Shown: positions 12,836-27,800 of the stretch, in pieces | Numbering within the stretch: the stretch's first letter is position 1 | Layout: each line of letters begins with the position of its first letter | Assembly: GCF_019925205.1 (NCBI RefSeq) | Contig: NC_083568.1 | Location: 11,158,393-11,222,392, forward strand | Source: Metopolophium dirhodum | Taxonomy: Eukaryota; Arthropoda; Insecta; Hemiptera; Aphididae | Reading direction: 5' to 3' | DNA length: 64,000 nucleotides | Notes under the pieces: generated by a model | What the model was told of the DNA's origin: nothing | Databases searched by the model: none | Seen by the model: only the letters and a program-made list of their open reading frames with translations | Position numbers and translations under genes: made by a program

Positions 12836-15800
12836 CTGGAAAAACGACATGGAATTTTAATGTTATAATATTATATAGCGCAGCTATTACAAGTGATAAT
12901 GACGCATGCGCAGTGATATCGCAGTTTATTATAAGATTGTGCGTATAACATTGTAAAATTTATAAAACAAGTATATCAGAGGTCGATGTATATAATGGAG
13001 TAGTGCAATCACGTGCCTATATTTATATTGGTGAATTTGCATTTATAATAGCTATTGTAAATACTTGAAATTGAATATAATTATCGTTTAACCGTCATTG
13101 TGGTTCGTGATTATTTAGTAATTTATTAGAAATTCCGTTTTACTACATCAGGCATCATTGATTTATTTATATTTATTCTACCGTCTAAAAGTTTGTTCAT
13201 CGCTCGTTGAAATGAAGTTAATGGTTGTTAGTTCTTCTATATGTTGAATTTGTTTTACCAATTTGTACTGAACAACTTACTATAATATTCTATACGCGTA
13301 CAGAAATGCCTCGTCCGAAAAAAAAAATACGGGTATCGCCTACAACCGAATTGTAACCGTGGTTATTGTCATCTATGGGTCAAAGTTGCATCCGAAGTTC
13401 ATCGGCTATAGGTCCGAATGTCCGAGCAATATCCGAAAAAGTTGTTTGTCGATATAAATAATAGCAAACCATTTACGTTTTATAGCTAGAGTGCGTTGAC
13501 CTTTTAGATAACTCGTCTATAGATTAAACCAAAGGAAATATAGCTCCAAAATTATTTTGTACTTCCGTTATAATGACCTAATTTTAAACTTTTTTAGATT
13601 AGTTTATTAATCATGGAAGTTGGTTACATTTTAAGTGTATAAAATAAACAATTATACAATACTGATGGCTATACATTTTCTTTTCAAAAGTGTTTAAATA
13701 ATTTTAATATAATATTCTAAGTTGGTTGTGTTGAAAGCATAGGTACTTGTAAATTTTATTTAAATAAATGATAGTCCTCTGTCTGTAAAAGTGAAAAGGA
13801 AAACATATAATATTTAGTTATTTGGGACACAAATCTAAACGTTTGTAGAAAACTTATGGACAAACTTTGATGCAACAGTATACATTTCCCAACTATCCAA
13901 GTAAAATTTTCGACTCCACCTGTGTCCTGCAGTCTTATCAATACAGTGTACTATTTCTATGTTTGGGAACTACAAAACGAAACATTATCTTTTTCTCTTA
14001 CAAATTCCCATTCAAGTTTCCCCTTAAAATATATTTAAAAACTGATAATTGTCAATGATGAAAAAAAATCTATATAATAATCAGTGAATCATTGTCAACA
14101 ATTTAAACGATAATTAAAAATAAGAATTGTACGTTTTTGATCGTTGAATATTAAGTATAACGTTTTTGAAAAACTTACTTGTGGCTAATGATAATTTGTA
14201 ATAAAGTTAATAATATATGGAGATAAATTAAAGTTTACATTTTGGAAAATGTAAAACTAATAGAGTTTTGTTGTAGGTATTGCACAATTACAGACATTTA
14301 AAAATATTTATCAATGTGATTTTATTTTACTGACACAATTCGGTACGACTCTTACAAAAACAAAAATAAAATTAATGGATTACTTGTTCTGCGAAACATC
14401 ACAGCTACACTTAAGAATAACAAAATATTCAATTAAATTGACTGAGATAAACATTTGTTGAATAAACAACGGAGTATATTATATGTAAATAATAAAAGCG
14501 CACGAATTAAATTTTCTCGGAGTAAAGAAAAAACTTTAGAAAACTTTGTTATTACTTATTTCTAAAATAAATTATATCTGTTTCAACTAAAATGGGAAAT
14601 TGACAAAGTGGTTTTAAAGTTAAAAATGCAATATTATAATTACGAATCTTATGATAATAATAATATATCAATATGTTTCGTCATAGATTTGACGATTTTT
14701 TACTTTACGTTTGAAACATAATATTATATGAATATATCGCAGACTATAAAATGTATTCTCTTACTAAAAATTGTATACTATATACTTATAATACATACCA
14801 ATTGAAACCCATACGACGATCCGGAGTAGAGTCATCGAGCTCAGCTGAAATATCAAATACAAATTGACGGCAATGGAGAATGACGGTACGAATGGAACCC
14901 ACGGTGTTTTGAACACAAGTATTTGTCTGTAAAATTAGAATAAAAGGTATATAAATAATTTTGACCTCTCACGAGTGATAAACATTTATTTATTTTAGCA
15001 GTCTATTGTGACTGCGTCGTTCTTTTTAAACCACTTTTTATGGTAATATCCCATGAGTTTCATATACAGCATGAATCGAAAACTAAATGAAAAAATATTA
15101 AGTTTGTTAAATAGGTATATATAAGTACTTATTTATTCTACAATACAATTATTAGTACGTCATAAGATATTTTCAAAGCCATTATAGCTGAATATAACTG
15201 AAATCAAAAAATTCTATAACATATTATAAAATATAATTAAAAATATTTTAACCGTCGATAGTATTATTTTCTTAATAGATTCATCATAGAAAATATACGA
15301 ATGTATGACAACATTATAATAACGTAATTATTTTACGGCATGTCTACAAACTGGATTTATGCAGTTTTGATGATTCGTTAAAAACAAAAAATGAATTAAT
15401 TAGTCTGCAAAATATTTGACATTTAAAAAAGATATATAAACCTCTTAACAAGCTAGTATGAGAATATATAATTATTATTATTATGATGAGGTTCGTGTTT
15501 TAATGCATACTCCGGACGTGAAAAATATAAACTGCTGTGCAATGCTTTCAAAATATAATAATTATCACAAACCGAGCAATGCCGTTTTACAGTTGTTAGA
15601 GAATAGAGTACATAAAAGTATACGGAATAGAATACAATAATAGTACATATTGATTATGCGTATATTCGCAAGCTACAAACTAATAAAAAATTTTAACTAA
15701 ATTGTTTTTAAAGCGAACGACTTGAGACTTTGCACGGCAACGAATCGTTATTTTTAAACAATTTTGACGAATCGTGTGTCCACGCATGTTTTTTTTTTTT

Positions 15801-18800
15801 ATTATTATTTGGTAACCCGCGGCAACATTGGCCATTGGGTGTGGGGGAGAGCACTGTAGGTTTTTAAATTGGGCAGGTTGGTACACGTGTGTGTTCTGTT
15901 TTGGCAGAATTTCTAATGGGACACCCGTAGGTTTCTGCCGTTCCCCGGGTGGGGGGATGACGGCACTTGTTCTCCGGACACCGTGACTTGCCCGAAGAAA
16001 AATGCCGCCCGCGGCCAAGGTATCGAACTCGGGTCGGCTGCGTCGCAGCCGACGCCTTAGTCCGCTCGGACACTCCATCCCCGCATGTTTTTTATTTTTT
16101 TAAATATATTAGACTTTTATTTTTACGCACCTGTGTTAAATTAATAATTAATGACAATAAATTATTCCATAAAAAAAATATGTATATGAATAGTGTGTCA
16201 TTATTATTGCATTATAAACGATAAACTTTTGTACTAATTATCCAACAACGATTGGTATAAGTTTTTTTTTACACATTATTGTTATGACTAGAAAAAAAAT
16301 GATATCGGTGACAAAGTATTTTTAATTTCGACAGTATAACGAGACAAGTGCGAGAATATTATAAAAACGAACGAAACGGTACCTATATCTACTCGCAGTT
16401 CATAATGATGTTGCGTAGGCGAAAGCGGTGGAATTCCATTTTATTATATTTTACAAGCCTGACGTTTTTACAACCTCCGTTTTGTACCAGGTGGTAAACA
16501 AATAAAAAAAGATGTATATTGTCGAGACACAAAGCAGTTTAATATTATATCGCAATGATGTCTGCAGTTATTATATTTTAGACACTGAATTCTCCCAAGA
16601 CACCGATAGACCCTCCTGTTTTTCTTAGAATTTGAGCAGTGATTTTTTTTTTTTAAATTAAATAACGTCGTATTGGTTTTGATGACGAATTGCAATAATA
16701 ATATTTCAATAACTAAGTATCCGATTTGTACGAGTTACATTTGGAATACAATGAACTTGAATTTTAGTTTGAAACGATATATTATAAACAAAATGTATAA
16801 ATACGTTTCATATAATATATTATACATTATTAATTTATAGATATTTTATGTTTACGAAACGAGTAATTTGGTCATGTGGGTTTTAATTAAAATTTGTATA
16901 AAATCGTCCCTCGAAACTAATAAATAAAGCATGGTTAACTATTTGGCTTACTTTTCGATTTTTTTTTCTATATAATATATATAATATATACATAACATTC
17001 CCTCCGCGAACATTAAATTTTTATAGCCACATTGCAATCTCCATTTTCGACAACAAAATATTTTTACTCGTGATATTAAAGTGAAATACGTGACGGCAAA
17101 ATAAATAAATCGTCCGAACGTGAGAAATTTGTACTGCGAGTTTGTGACGGTTTTAATTCGAATGGATTGCGGTGGTTCCGTATGGCATAATATATAGAAT
17201 ACCGATGACCAGATATTTTGTATTTTCTCACACAGGGGTAGGTACAAAATACTATTTTCTGTGTATAACTATTACAGTGATTGTATGTGCAACATGAAAG
17301 CCTAAAGACAATTTGGTTATTACGTTTACGTATTTTATAATAATACCCTCCGAGAATGATCGAGGTGCACAGGACCAGGGCACGTTTTAACTAGCAAGCT
17401 AATTATTTTGGGAAAAACTTTTTTCTGAGATATTTTTTATTTAATTCGCGCAAAACTAAAAATAACGCACTATCGTCTTGTAGAATATTATTTATTTTTT
17501 TTTTTCAAGCAATCCGACAATTAGGTTGTACAATTTACGATTATTGTAGTTATATTATTATTGTATCATATACGATACATCCTATATGTATTAAGTGTCC
17601 TATAGTATGTTAGATAATATTATATCAAGCAAAACAATTTTCCTTTTGTCTTTTTCAAACTATGTGTTTCGACCAATATTGTAAATAAAAATAATTTCAC
17701 CCGAAACGATTTAGACGTCAAGAACTACGGTTGAAAGTCACGATGTCCCCAAGCTCTCATCGAAGAGTGAAAAGCATCAAAATATATTTCCATTTCGCTG
17801 AGGCGAATCGAATTCAATTTGTTATTAAGGTCAAACTGAACAATGTTGTAGAAACGTTATGAAAGTACCAGATATATATAAGCAACTTGCACTTACTCTT
17901 TGACGAACCGCACACTTACTTAGAAATCGTATTCAAACCGAAGCCAAACTTTCAGGAAACGTCTTGTTCTGACATAAATTAATACGAAATAGCTCTGGAA
18001 AAATAATATTCTCTTGTTTTTTTTCCTCTGAACTAAACGTACAATGTATTATATTATCTGTTTGGCCGCAGTCATATAATGAACGTTATGAAATATAATA
18101 TAAAATATTTCGTACACGGCAATTAAGACATTAAGTAAACCGTCCATACAAAATAATATAATATCCAATTACGATATGTACCTACGACCTAATGCCCACA
18201 CATATGCGTGTTAAATATAATTACTATTATACATTATCGACATCAAAAAGTGTGACGAAAGGCGTGTTGATTTGAAATATTTGCACACGTGACATGCTAA
18301 TATTATAGAAAGGGTTTCGGTACCATTATAAAATTGCATTTATAAGGAGTGAAATATAGTTCTTTACGGGACTCGTGGCTGAAATATTTAGATTAGAAAT
18401 TTCAATTTCAAGCTCTAGGCCATTTCTAGGAACAAGTTTATTAAAACAAATTAATCAAATCAAATTATAATCACATGTTTCAAAGTTTCGTAACAAATTA
18501 CAGTCAGAAATATCGAATTAAATTTTGCTTTTATGGCATATATATGAATATAAATTATATAATATATTACTGGCGATGATTATAATTAAGGAAATAACTA
18601 TATTTCATAGAAAACGTCTCGGGTTGTTAGCCAATGACTATAAAATTGTATCGTTTGATAACGTTTCTGTAGTTTATCATAAATTATAATAACTCCGAAT
18701 AATAATAGGTATTATAAAAATTGCTTAGAAACGTTATAAATCATTGTCAAAGCTATTATAGGTGGAATTAGGCTATGTTATATTGAAAGGTGTATGTTTT

Positions 18801-21800
18801 TAGTTTTTATTTCTATGCAATTTCATACTATTTTAACCTATCATAAGTTAGAGTCTAGGCTTGACTAAATGCCACTATGACTTTAGCACGTCCTGTGAAC
18901 ACGCCTATGTTTACATGTATTATTCGTCAATTACAAAAATGGACAAAACTCTTCGGGAATCAACGGAGTTAGATAATTCGCAGGGATTTCAAAAGTGTAA
19001 TTGTAAAATTAAACGTATACAACTAATAAGCGTGTTTGCCACGCTAGTAATTAAATATGGAACTGAAAATTACATAGCAATTTCCCATGTATAAAATAAA
19101 TTTGATTGAGATAGTAAATTAATAAGTTAATTTAGATTTATAAACTTAGTTGGTATAAAATATAAATAAAAAATTAGGAAGGTACCACTATTTATTATCG
19201 GATTTCTTATGCGAATAGTATCATTTATTGGTCATAATTAATACTCAATATCCATATTTTTAGATATCTTATTCCATGGAGGACGATCACTATAAACATT
19301 TAATGAATCAATAGCGAGCCAATGGTACCTGAAATACGATTTGTGGCCTTTCAATTTTATCGAACCATTAAAATTAATCAATTTTTATGCGATCCAGCAT
19401 TAGTGTTATGTACCGTTTCCACCGTTAGATGTATAATTAATATACTGCAGTGTTTCGTTCCACCCCTGCCGTCGGCAAAAATATTATCTTATACAATTTG
19501 TCGATCACAGATAATATAACTTTCAGAAAATAACCACACGACCGCCGAAAACTCTTCTCCTAAGATAGGTACGTCTCAGTTATTATGACAATGTTTTTTC
19601 TATAAAAATGCAATACCTACAACGTATCGTTTGTCTCGTTAAGTAGATGCGTACAGATTGTATGGGTAAGATGCGTAGGTACTACTAAAATATGTCCATG
19701 TCGGTTATTCATGTTGTGGACTATTACGCGATGTGCAAAAAAATTTTGTTCTGTTTCGTGAACCAGATGAAATTTCTATAAATTTCACGAAACGAATCAG
19801 AACGTGAAATGCATAAGACATATTATAATTTATGGATATCATTCAGTTCCGTCTCCACTGAGTTTATCATCATCCTCATTAATTGGAGCACGCCACAGCC
19901 ATCCATCGTCGATGCACCCGCCGCCGATTATGTCACCACTGAGGCACTGACCATAAATTGTTTGTGTTTACCCGTATCACGTGGTATTATTGTTATTATT
20001 TATAATTATCGATTAATATCGTAATTGTTATTACGCCGTCTAGAAGAGATGTCTTCTCAAGCGGCATTATAATATTATTGTATAAATGCTCACAATATAT
20101 TATATTTTATTCATTGTGTCATATTTATTACAAATTGATATTTTTATTGTATATATACAATATAGTACTACACGCACCCTATGGCGCCGCGAGTTGTCTC
20201 ATAGCCGACCGCCCATTTACAGAAGTTAAAAGCTGAACAATAATATTTAGGTTATAAATTTATAATGAATTCCGTGTCTGCCAATAAAAATCGTTTCCCA
20301 GATTTATTAGGCATAGAAAAAATTACTAGGAACTACACTTTTATATAAAATAGGTGATTGTATTATTGCCTAGGAATTCTTGACAGTTAATGGTGACTTG
20401 CATAATAATAATTATCATTATTTTCAGTGGGTTACCTATAGCTGCAAGTAGATTTTATTTGTATTACAAGTTTTAAACGTTAAGTATAATAAAATTCGGT
20501 TGGGGTTCAATTAATGAATATAAATAAATGTACCTATATATTATTCTTGTATACATTTGTATACCAAAACTTAAGATAACTTTCAGTCACAAAAAGTATA
20601 TGATTTTGATAATTATATAGGTAGGTATAAGGATTTAATGGACAACAATTGTTAACTTCTTGTTAAACATTTTAAAATTGTAATAATAATTTATTATGCC
20701 TAACATTGCCTATAGGCACCTACAATATAATAAAATATATGCCCACAATTTGTTATTTCGATTTGATGATATTATGTGTTTATGTAGCCGTTTCCGTTTC
20801 CATCACGGTCACATTTTGTTTTTTTTTTTAATGTAGGTGCTACACATTGTAGGTTCGTTTTGTTTTTTTAAAACACGATGTTATATTTGTAAGCTAAAAA
20901 TTACACCTCTAGATCGAAGAGACGATGGAAGAACTCAATTCGAACCTAAAAAGTAGAAAATACCTATAGTATATAGTGTTTTCAAACTATTATAACATTT
21001 GGCAGAACTGTTTGTCATAAAAACAACTTGGATAGAAAACGGACGTAGGTAGGTAGGTACTACTTTCGACTTTGGTATATTTTAGCCGTATCTAACCGCG
21101 TTATCTGAATAGCGAGCGGTTGTAATCATAGCCGATATAACTAATAATAATAACACGTTATACGTTCGCAGACTTCACTTACTTGTTCTGGGGCTTGCGG
21201 GATATGGCACCCAGCACGGCGATAACGGCGATCAGCAGGGCGTACAGCACTATGTAGACGAAAGTGGACGACTCGGAAGACACGAACACCAGGAGCACGT
21301 CGAACACGATGATGAGCACGTAGAAAACGCCGACTAGTTTGAGCACTACCATTCCGCTCTCCTCGGTGGCCGGTCCCATGTCCACCCACGGGAATATGGC
21401 CGGGCACAGGTACGTGGCCGCCTATTTTCACGACGGCGAAAACCGGAAAAAGAGACAAAATATAATCACAGGCGCACAGTGGCAGTCAAACGGGTGGAGG
21501 GATGATCGTTCCTTGGAATATATTTTTTTCAATATTTACGATATTATGACCATAAATTTATTTTTTTTTTCATCGATCATTGAGCCCGGAAACTATGGTC
21601 ATTATCTGTTTGTTTGTTTGTAGGGGAGGATACTGTTGGTTGGTAAACACGTGTGTGTAGTTTTTGGCAGATTTTCAAGTGGGCACTCGTAGGTATCTGC
21701 CATGCCCAGGTTAGGACTCCGTGACTTGCCCGAAGAAAATTCTGCCCATGAACCGAGGTTTGAACCAGCGCCGGTGTGCGTCACAACCGACGTCTTAGTC

Positions 21801-24800
21801 CACTCGGCCACTCCGTCCCCAACCATAAATTATATTATTTTTAACGATCAATAATGCATGTTCGAGCCACATCCCCCCACACCACCGCCCCACGACAAAA
21901 TCATTTGAACACCACTGCACGTGCAACGAAAACGCTATTGCATTTCTATGGAGAGTCCTTGTCGTGTGTATTGTAAAGAGTGATTTGGCAAGCATAATAC
22001 CCCTTACCACCACACGGCCACACCCGTCCATATCATTTAATATTATGCGTTTATTCAAATAAATCTAGTTAAGAGTCTGATAACACAGAAAATATACTGG
22101 TTTGAATTTTATATTTAGATACAACGAGATTTTTAAAATAAAATCATCAGAATTCTGCTTAAAAAAAAAAATTATTGTAAAGAAAGCAGAAGGCTGTTGT
22201 CGTTTGAAAAAAAATAGAACCGCAAAAGGACTCTCCTAAAATGGCATAAAAAAACTATTTATTTTCAATTATGATCTTAATTAGGTAGTGCATTTCAAAA
22301 TTCTATAAATCAAAATTTGAATAGATGCATAATTATTATAATACGAATTTGTGTGTGTGGGGGGGAAGGGGTGAGTATCATGCTTGGATTATCATGCCAC
22401 ATGTTACAGACTACAGCTGCCTCGGGTGTTTGTAAATAAACTTCGTTCGCAGTTGTTTATGGGTGGTAAAAATAGTGTAGTAAATAACGCTCATGTCACA
22501 TTTAATATTAAATAATATTGAAGTATATGAGTTGGCATCTGATATGTATGAGTACAACAAATCGTATCACGAAATTATATAGTACCTAACACAAAATAAT
22601 AACAGGTACATCTATGGTTTATACACTTTGTAATAGTTTTAAATAGTCTTTTATTTCATAAAACATAATAGGTACAATATTATATTATATACCTACAACA
22701 TTTGTGTATATTATATTGTTTTTATAACTAAAAAAACTAAATACTTTTTAGGGTATTTGAAAAGCTGCTTAATTGTGCTGATGCTAAATGGATTTCATTA
22801 TTTGCATAATATTACACGTTTATACTTAATATGTTATGTACCGTAGTTAACGTTTTTTCCTAGCTCATTTACACTAACGTGCGTTCTAATGTTCGGGTCA
22901 TCGGGCTTAAATTACTGTACAAATATTACGACTAAAAATATGTGACGAGTGGAGCTTTATCATTACTTCACTCATATCACTATTTATTTTATCTATGAGG
23001 TGAAATTTACAGTTTTACCACTCTGTTACCATGTTAAATATATTTATAGACACGAGAAAATTTCACCCACTCATATAGCAATTATTCTGTAGATTCTATA
23101 ATTTTAAAACCTTGATCCAACCCCATCAAAAGTCCCAATCCCATTAAAACGCCGAGGAAAATTGATGTTTTTCGGCTGAATTCGAGTGGAAAAAATAATT
23201 AGACACGACGCGGGACTTGATCGCTTAAACGCAGTACGCGTGGGGAAATCGAGGACTTGACCATAATATTATATACGATAAGTCTTCAGATTCCGCGGGG
23301 CACAGACATGCGAGTTTAGGGGATGGGACTCGACTCGGCAGTTCGTCCGAAGATATTAACGGCTGTCAATTGTCATATTATAAGATGACGTCGTACACTT
23401 TTATTCGTATAGAGCGTGTGTTGCCATTACATAGTAATATTATTATGTCGACCACACCTGCAGGCACCGTTTTGTCGTTCGGGTTTTTAATCGAAAGGCA
23501 CCACCATACACTATAATGCGATATTATGTTTTTAAATCAACATTTATTTTGTTTCACGATCTTTATCATTGTTATTATTGTTTTAATAACCGACGACACA
23601 ACAACCGATATTTTGTCATAATAATATAAAGTGTCATAATTCATAACGATGTGATACGCTTTCCCGATAGTCTTCGCCGTCTACGGCTGCGTTGCCGCAG
23701 TATCGATAACATAAACGATTTATTACTTTGGTGAAATATTGTCAGAGAACACGTGTGTCAACAATATTACCTGGTTGTGGTTTTTTATAAAATAAAATTT
23801 TCTTGAAACATTGTAGCCATAAATATTATACTACGAGGAATAATAGTATACCTATATGTTCTCGTGACTGTTTTGACGTAAGACATTGCGCTGTTTACTG
23901 TTTAGTGTTTAATAATTTATTATTGCCGTAGCCGTGCTCCTGCAGGTGTATTCAAAAAGTTTTGCAATTTATAAGTTCGCGGGTTTGAAAGTGTTAATAT
24001 TTTCAGTTATTAATAGCAATATGATGATAATAGTTTATGTACTATTATAATATTATATACGTTGAATTTTCATTCAGAGGGCGCGGGACGGTAGATTTAT
24101 ACATACACTACTATGGATGAAATAACACTGTGGATGGGCAACGCCAATGCAATAATTTATCGATCATTATTCTAATTTAGATTTGACTCGCGAGAGGCGC
24201 ATAGTATTGCAGGAGGAGGTGGGAAATAACTAACAAGTACCTACCTACTCTTAGCCGTATCCTGCCCTCGTGCGCCACTAGTGGGTCAAATCAAAATTAG
24301 AATAATGAACGATAAATGATTGCATTTGAGTATTGCCTATCTATAGTGTTATTTAATCTATATTCGTGATCAGTGGTGTAGTTGAGGGCACACAGCGTGT
24401 ACCCACCCCCTGGTTTTATATTTATGCATGTACCCTTGATGAAAATTGTGGTACACAGGTTAGGTGTAGCCCCCCGCGTTATTTTTTAAAATGATTAAGG
24501 CGTGTACCCATACACTTTTTCTGTTACAACTTGACGCCTCGTTCGGCTTTAATCGTCCTACGAACAACGTATGAATATAATATAATACGAACACGTTGTA
24601 TACTATCCTAGTACAATGAACAACGAAACGTTGCAAAAATATTAAACCGTATATTGATTCTCAATATAAATTAGAATCCGAAATAAACATAATTTTTTTT
24701 TTCAACCCTCAAATATGTATCTCGGACAATTATACTGATTGAATAAATACGATGAAAACATTCGTTATAATAATATAATATGCCGTCTGTAGGAGGTGGC

Positions 24801-27800
24801 GGCTTGTAACGATGTTGTCGGCGGCGGCACGTGGAAATAATCCTCACCCATAACATGGTATCATAATAATATCTCTCACATTCCACGACGAATATAATAT
24901 ATTAAGATTACTACCTTAAGGGATCTAGTGATGTTGGCGCTAGCCGCGCTGAACCCTCCTGCAGCGGCCGTCGATCCGGCGGTCGAGCCCCCGTGCACGG
25001 ACCCATAGAATTTGCTCTCGCACCTGTCCGAAACCAGGTATTGATCGTCACGCCCCTCCTCGGAGTCATCTCCGAAGTACGTGTCATCCGAATCCGGCGA
25101 ACTGAAACAAACACATCAGTAATTCACGTTGTGCAAATAAATATTTTATTATCGAATTAAAAACGCGACCGGGCCCCCGTGCGAGGCATACATATATACA
25201 GCTGGTAAAACACACATACGCGTGATTGTGCGTGTCGAAGTAACGGGGAGGGAAAAAAATTATGTATACACCTGCTACGTTGTTATATTACGGTTGGACG
25301 ATGAATGACATATATTTTAACTATCATCACACGCAGCACCGTTAATTAGATATCGAACAACGCGTTTGGCGTAGGGTGGTGCATTATTAGGCATCATAAT
25401 AATCATATAGGAAAAAACAAAATCACAACTTAAAAACGAACCCATAGTGATGAGACATAGAACGATAGTATGATATTAAATCTACTATGAATAATAATAT
25501 CACACAATATAATATTAGGTATTTTGTCGATTCGGCCGCCGATTGATGGCTGATAATAATTTCCTATTTGATTATTAGTAAGTTTCGTTGGCATATAATG
25601 ATAATATACATACACTGACAGCAGCCTCGAGTACCTCGCCACCACGGCGTGCAATTTTGTCCGTTACCTAATAAATTGCATATAATACGAAAACGTTGTC
25701 AATCAAACGGAGCTGATTAGTTTGAATGTTTACTGTGACGGCAACAGAGTGGACCTGCACGCCGAACGAGTTTAGAATATAATTCTCGTGTGCGAGTTAA
25801 TATGAGTTTAGAATATCACTCCAAATAAAAGAATCGTATACGATCGATATGATGACGTAGTGAATAATTCTTGATGGACTTTTTTATTTTTAATATCAAG
25901 TCGATAGTACCTAATGTTATAGTTAAACGTGGGCAACGGCAAAACGCCGCCAAACATAATATTATTATAATAGTTTGTCGAGAAAAAATCAAAATTAAAT
26001 CGCTTTGATCACCGCATAAACAATAACAAGCACCGTGTTATTATAATATTTTACGTCTCGACGACATAATATTAATCATCTTAGTACACGCGACACACTA
26101 ATATTTTCGTTAATGTCGGGTCACACCAGGCCGTAATTATTATAATAACATACCTATAGTGATGCGATGATCGTAATGATAATATTATATCGTTTGCATA
26201 ATTTATCTCATTACTTATTACAATATTATATAGTTAACATTTTCCACACGCATATTATAATAATGTACCCAAATAATATAATATTAAAAAAATACGCGAG
26301 CAGACGAGAGACCACGAGCCTCGTCGTAATAACCAGCGGTGTTTGTCTTATCGATCGCCCATGATGCTGCTGCGGGTGTCTGATATGACGTAGAAAATCC
26401 AAAAACTGCCGCGGAAATGAATAATATTATAACGACGTACCCACTTACGCGTTATCGTATTTCGCGAACAAATGATTGTAATTTACAGTGAGGCGCATAA
26501 ATTCTCCTCGGCAGCGTCGAAATCGAATTCGAAAAGCGCAAAATTCACCGATTGGTAAAAAAACACGAGCACCGTCACAATACGCGTTTCGATGTGGACG
26601 AGGGGCTGATGTATGCGACGGGTATGGCTGTGATTTTGGGTACCCACTTTTGCATTATCGTGTTTCGCGACCGATATATTATTATGATTATAATTACTGC
26701 GAGGCGCGTTCTCCGCGGCAGTGTCAAAATCGAATTCGAAAAGCACAAAATTCACCGGTGGGTAAACACACGAGCACCGTCACAATACGCGTTTCGGTGT
26801 GGACGAGGGGCTGACGTTTGCGACGGGTATGGATTGTGATTTTGTCAGCAAGAGGACGCCCAAACGTTTTGAAAAAAATCTCCAATCGATCCGACCCGTA
26901 GTTGTTAATGGCCCTCGGAGCGCTGCATTTTTCCGACAGTAGAAAACCATACGACGTTTTGATAGGAAAAAAAATTTCCCGAGACCCGATCCAAACATTT
27001 CCAAGTACACTTCAAGTTAGGTACCATTTGCAAATTCACACTTGTATTTTTTTTCAAATATATAATTAGATTCCTTTTTTTCTCAGCGTTACTATAGGAA
27101 CGACGATAATATTTTATAGGTTATCTTTTTCACCGAACATAATATTATTTCCTCTCTTCCGAAACATAACAGTAGATTGTTGTTTTATATTATAATTTTA
27201 TGTATATATGTCACGTTATTTATGCACATCGTAATTTAAAACATCATAGTAAAAAGTCATGTTTTTTTTTTTTGCTTTTTGTTGATATAGAATCTCAAAA
27301 ATTTAAATCGTATACTTTTCTCATTATTATTGTCAAGAGCACGAAAATGCGCACGTCTATATAATACGTATAACGAGTTCATGTATCAAACGACATTTCC
27401 AAACATGATATTATTATATTGAAACGAATGAGTACGTGCTTAGTAAAAACTTACTATGAAAATAATTAAAAAAATAATAATTTCTGTTCGTTTGTACGAC
27501 AGACATGTACGGTGATGATAACTTATATTATGTTATGCGCGTAATGAAAATGTTTAGGTGGAAGATTATTAGTTTTACAACCATAGGTAAGTACCTATAT
27601 TTATATGGCTATATATGAGTTGTTAGTAGTCACTAGTCGTATTATTTTTTTTCCATTAACCAAGTCCTCATACCTGTACCTCGTTTTATTTAAACACAAT
27701 TTTAATTACCATCCAGGTAGTAATTGGTTCGTTGAGATTTTTTTCCACACAATAATCGGCCTTGTAAAGAATATTATATATAAAAAAACGATTTTTAAAT

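Noticed and set aside
15680..16224. Arginine-rich frames of 69 to 132 codons
   Set aside because: They run through a SINE body and into its flanks; the SINE is non-coding.
21602..21826. 74-codon minus-strand frame
   Set aside because: Lies inside SINE copy 2.
24911..25114. Arginine-rich frame in the acidic-loop exon
   Set aside because: Wrong frame; the frame that matches neighbouring exon phases is acidic and joins GT-AG boundaries.
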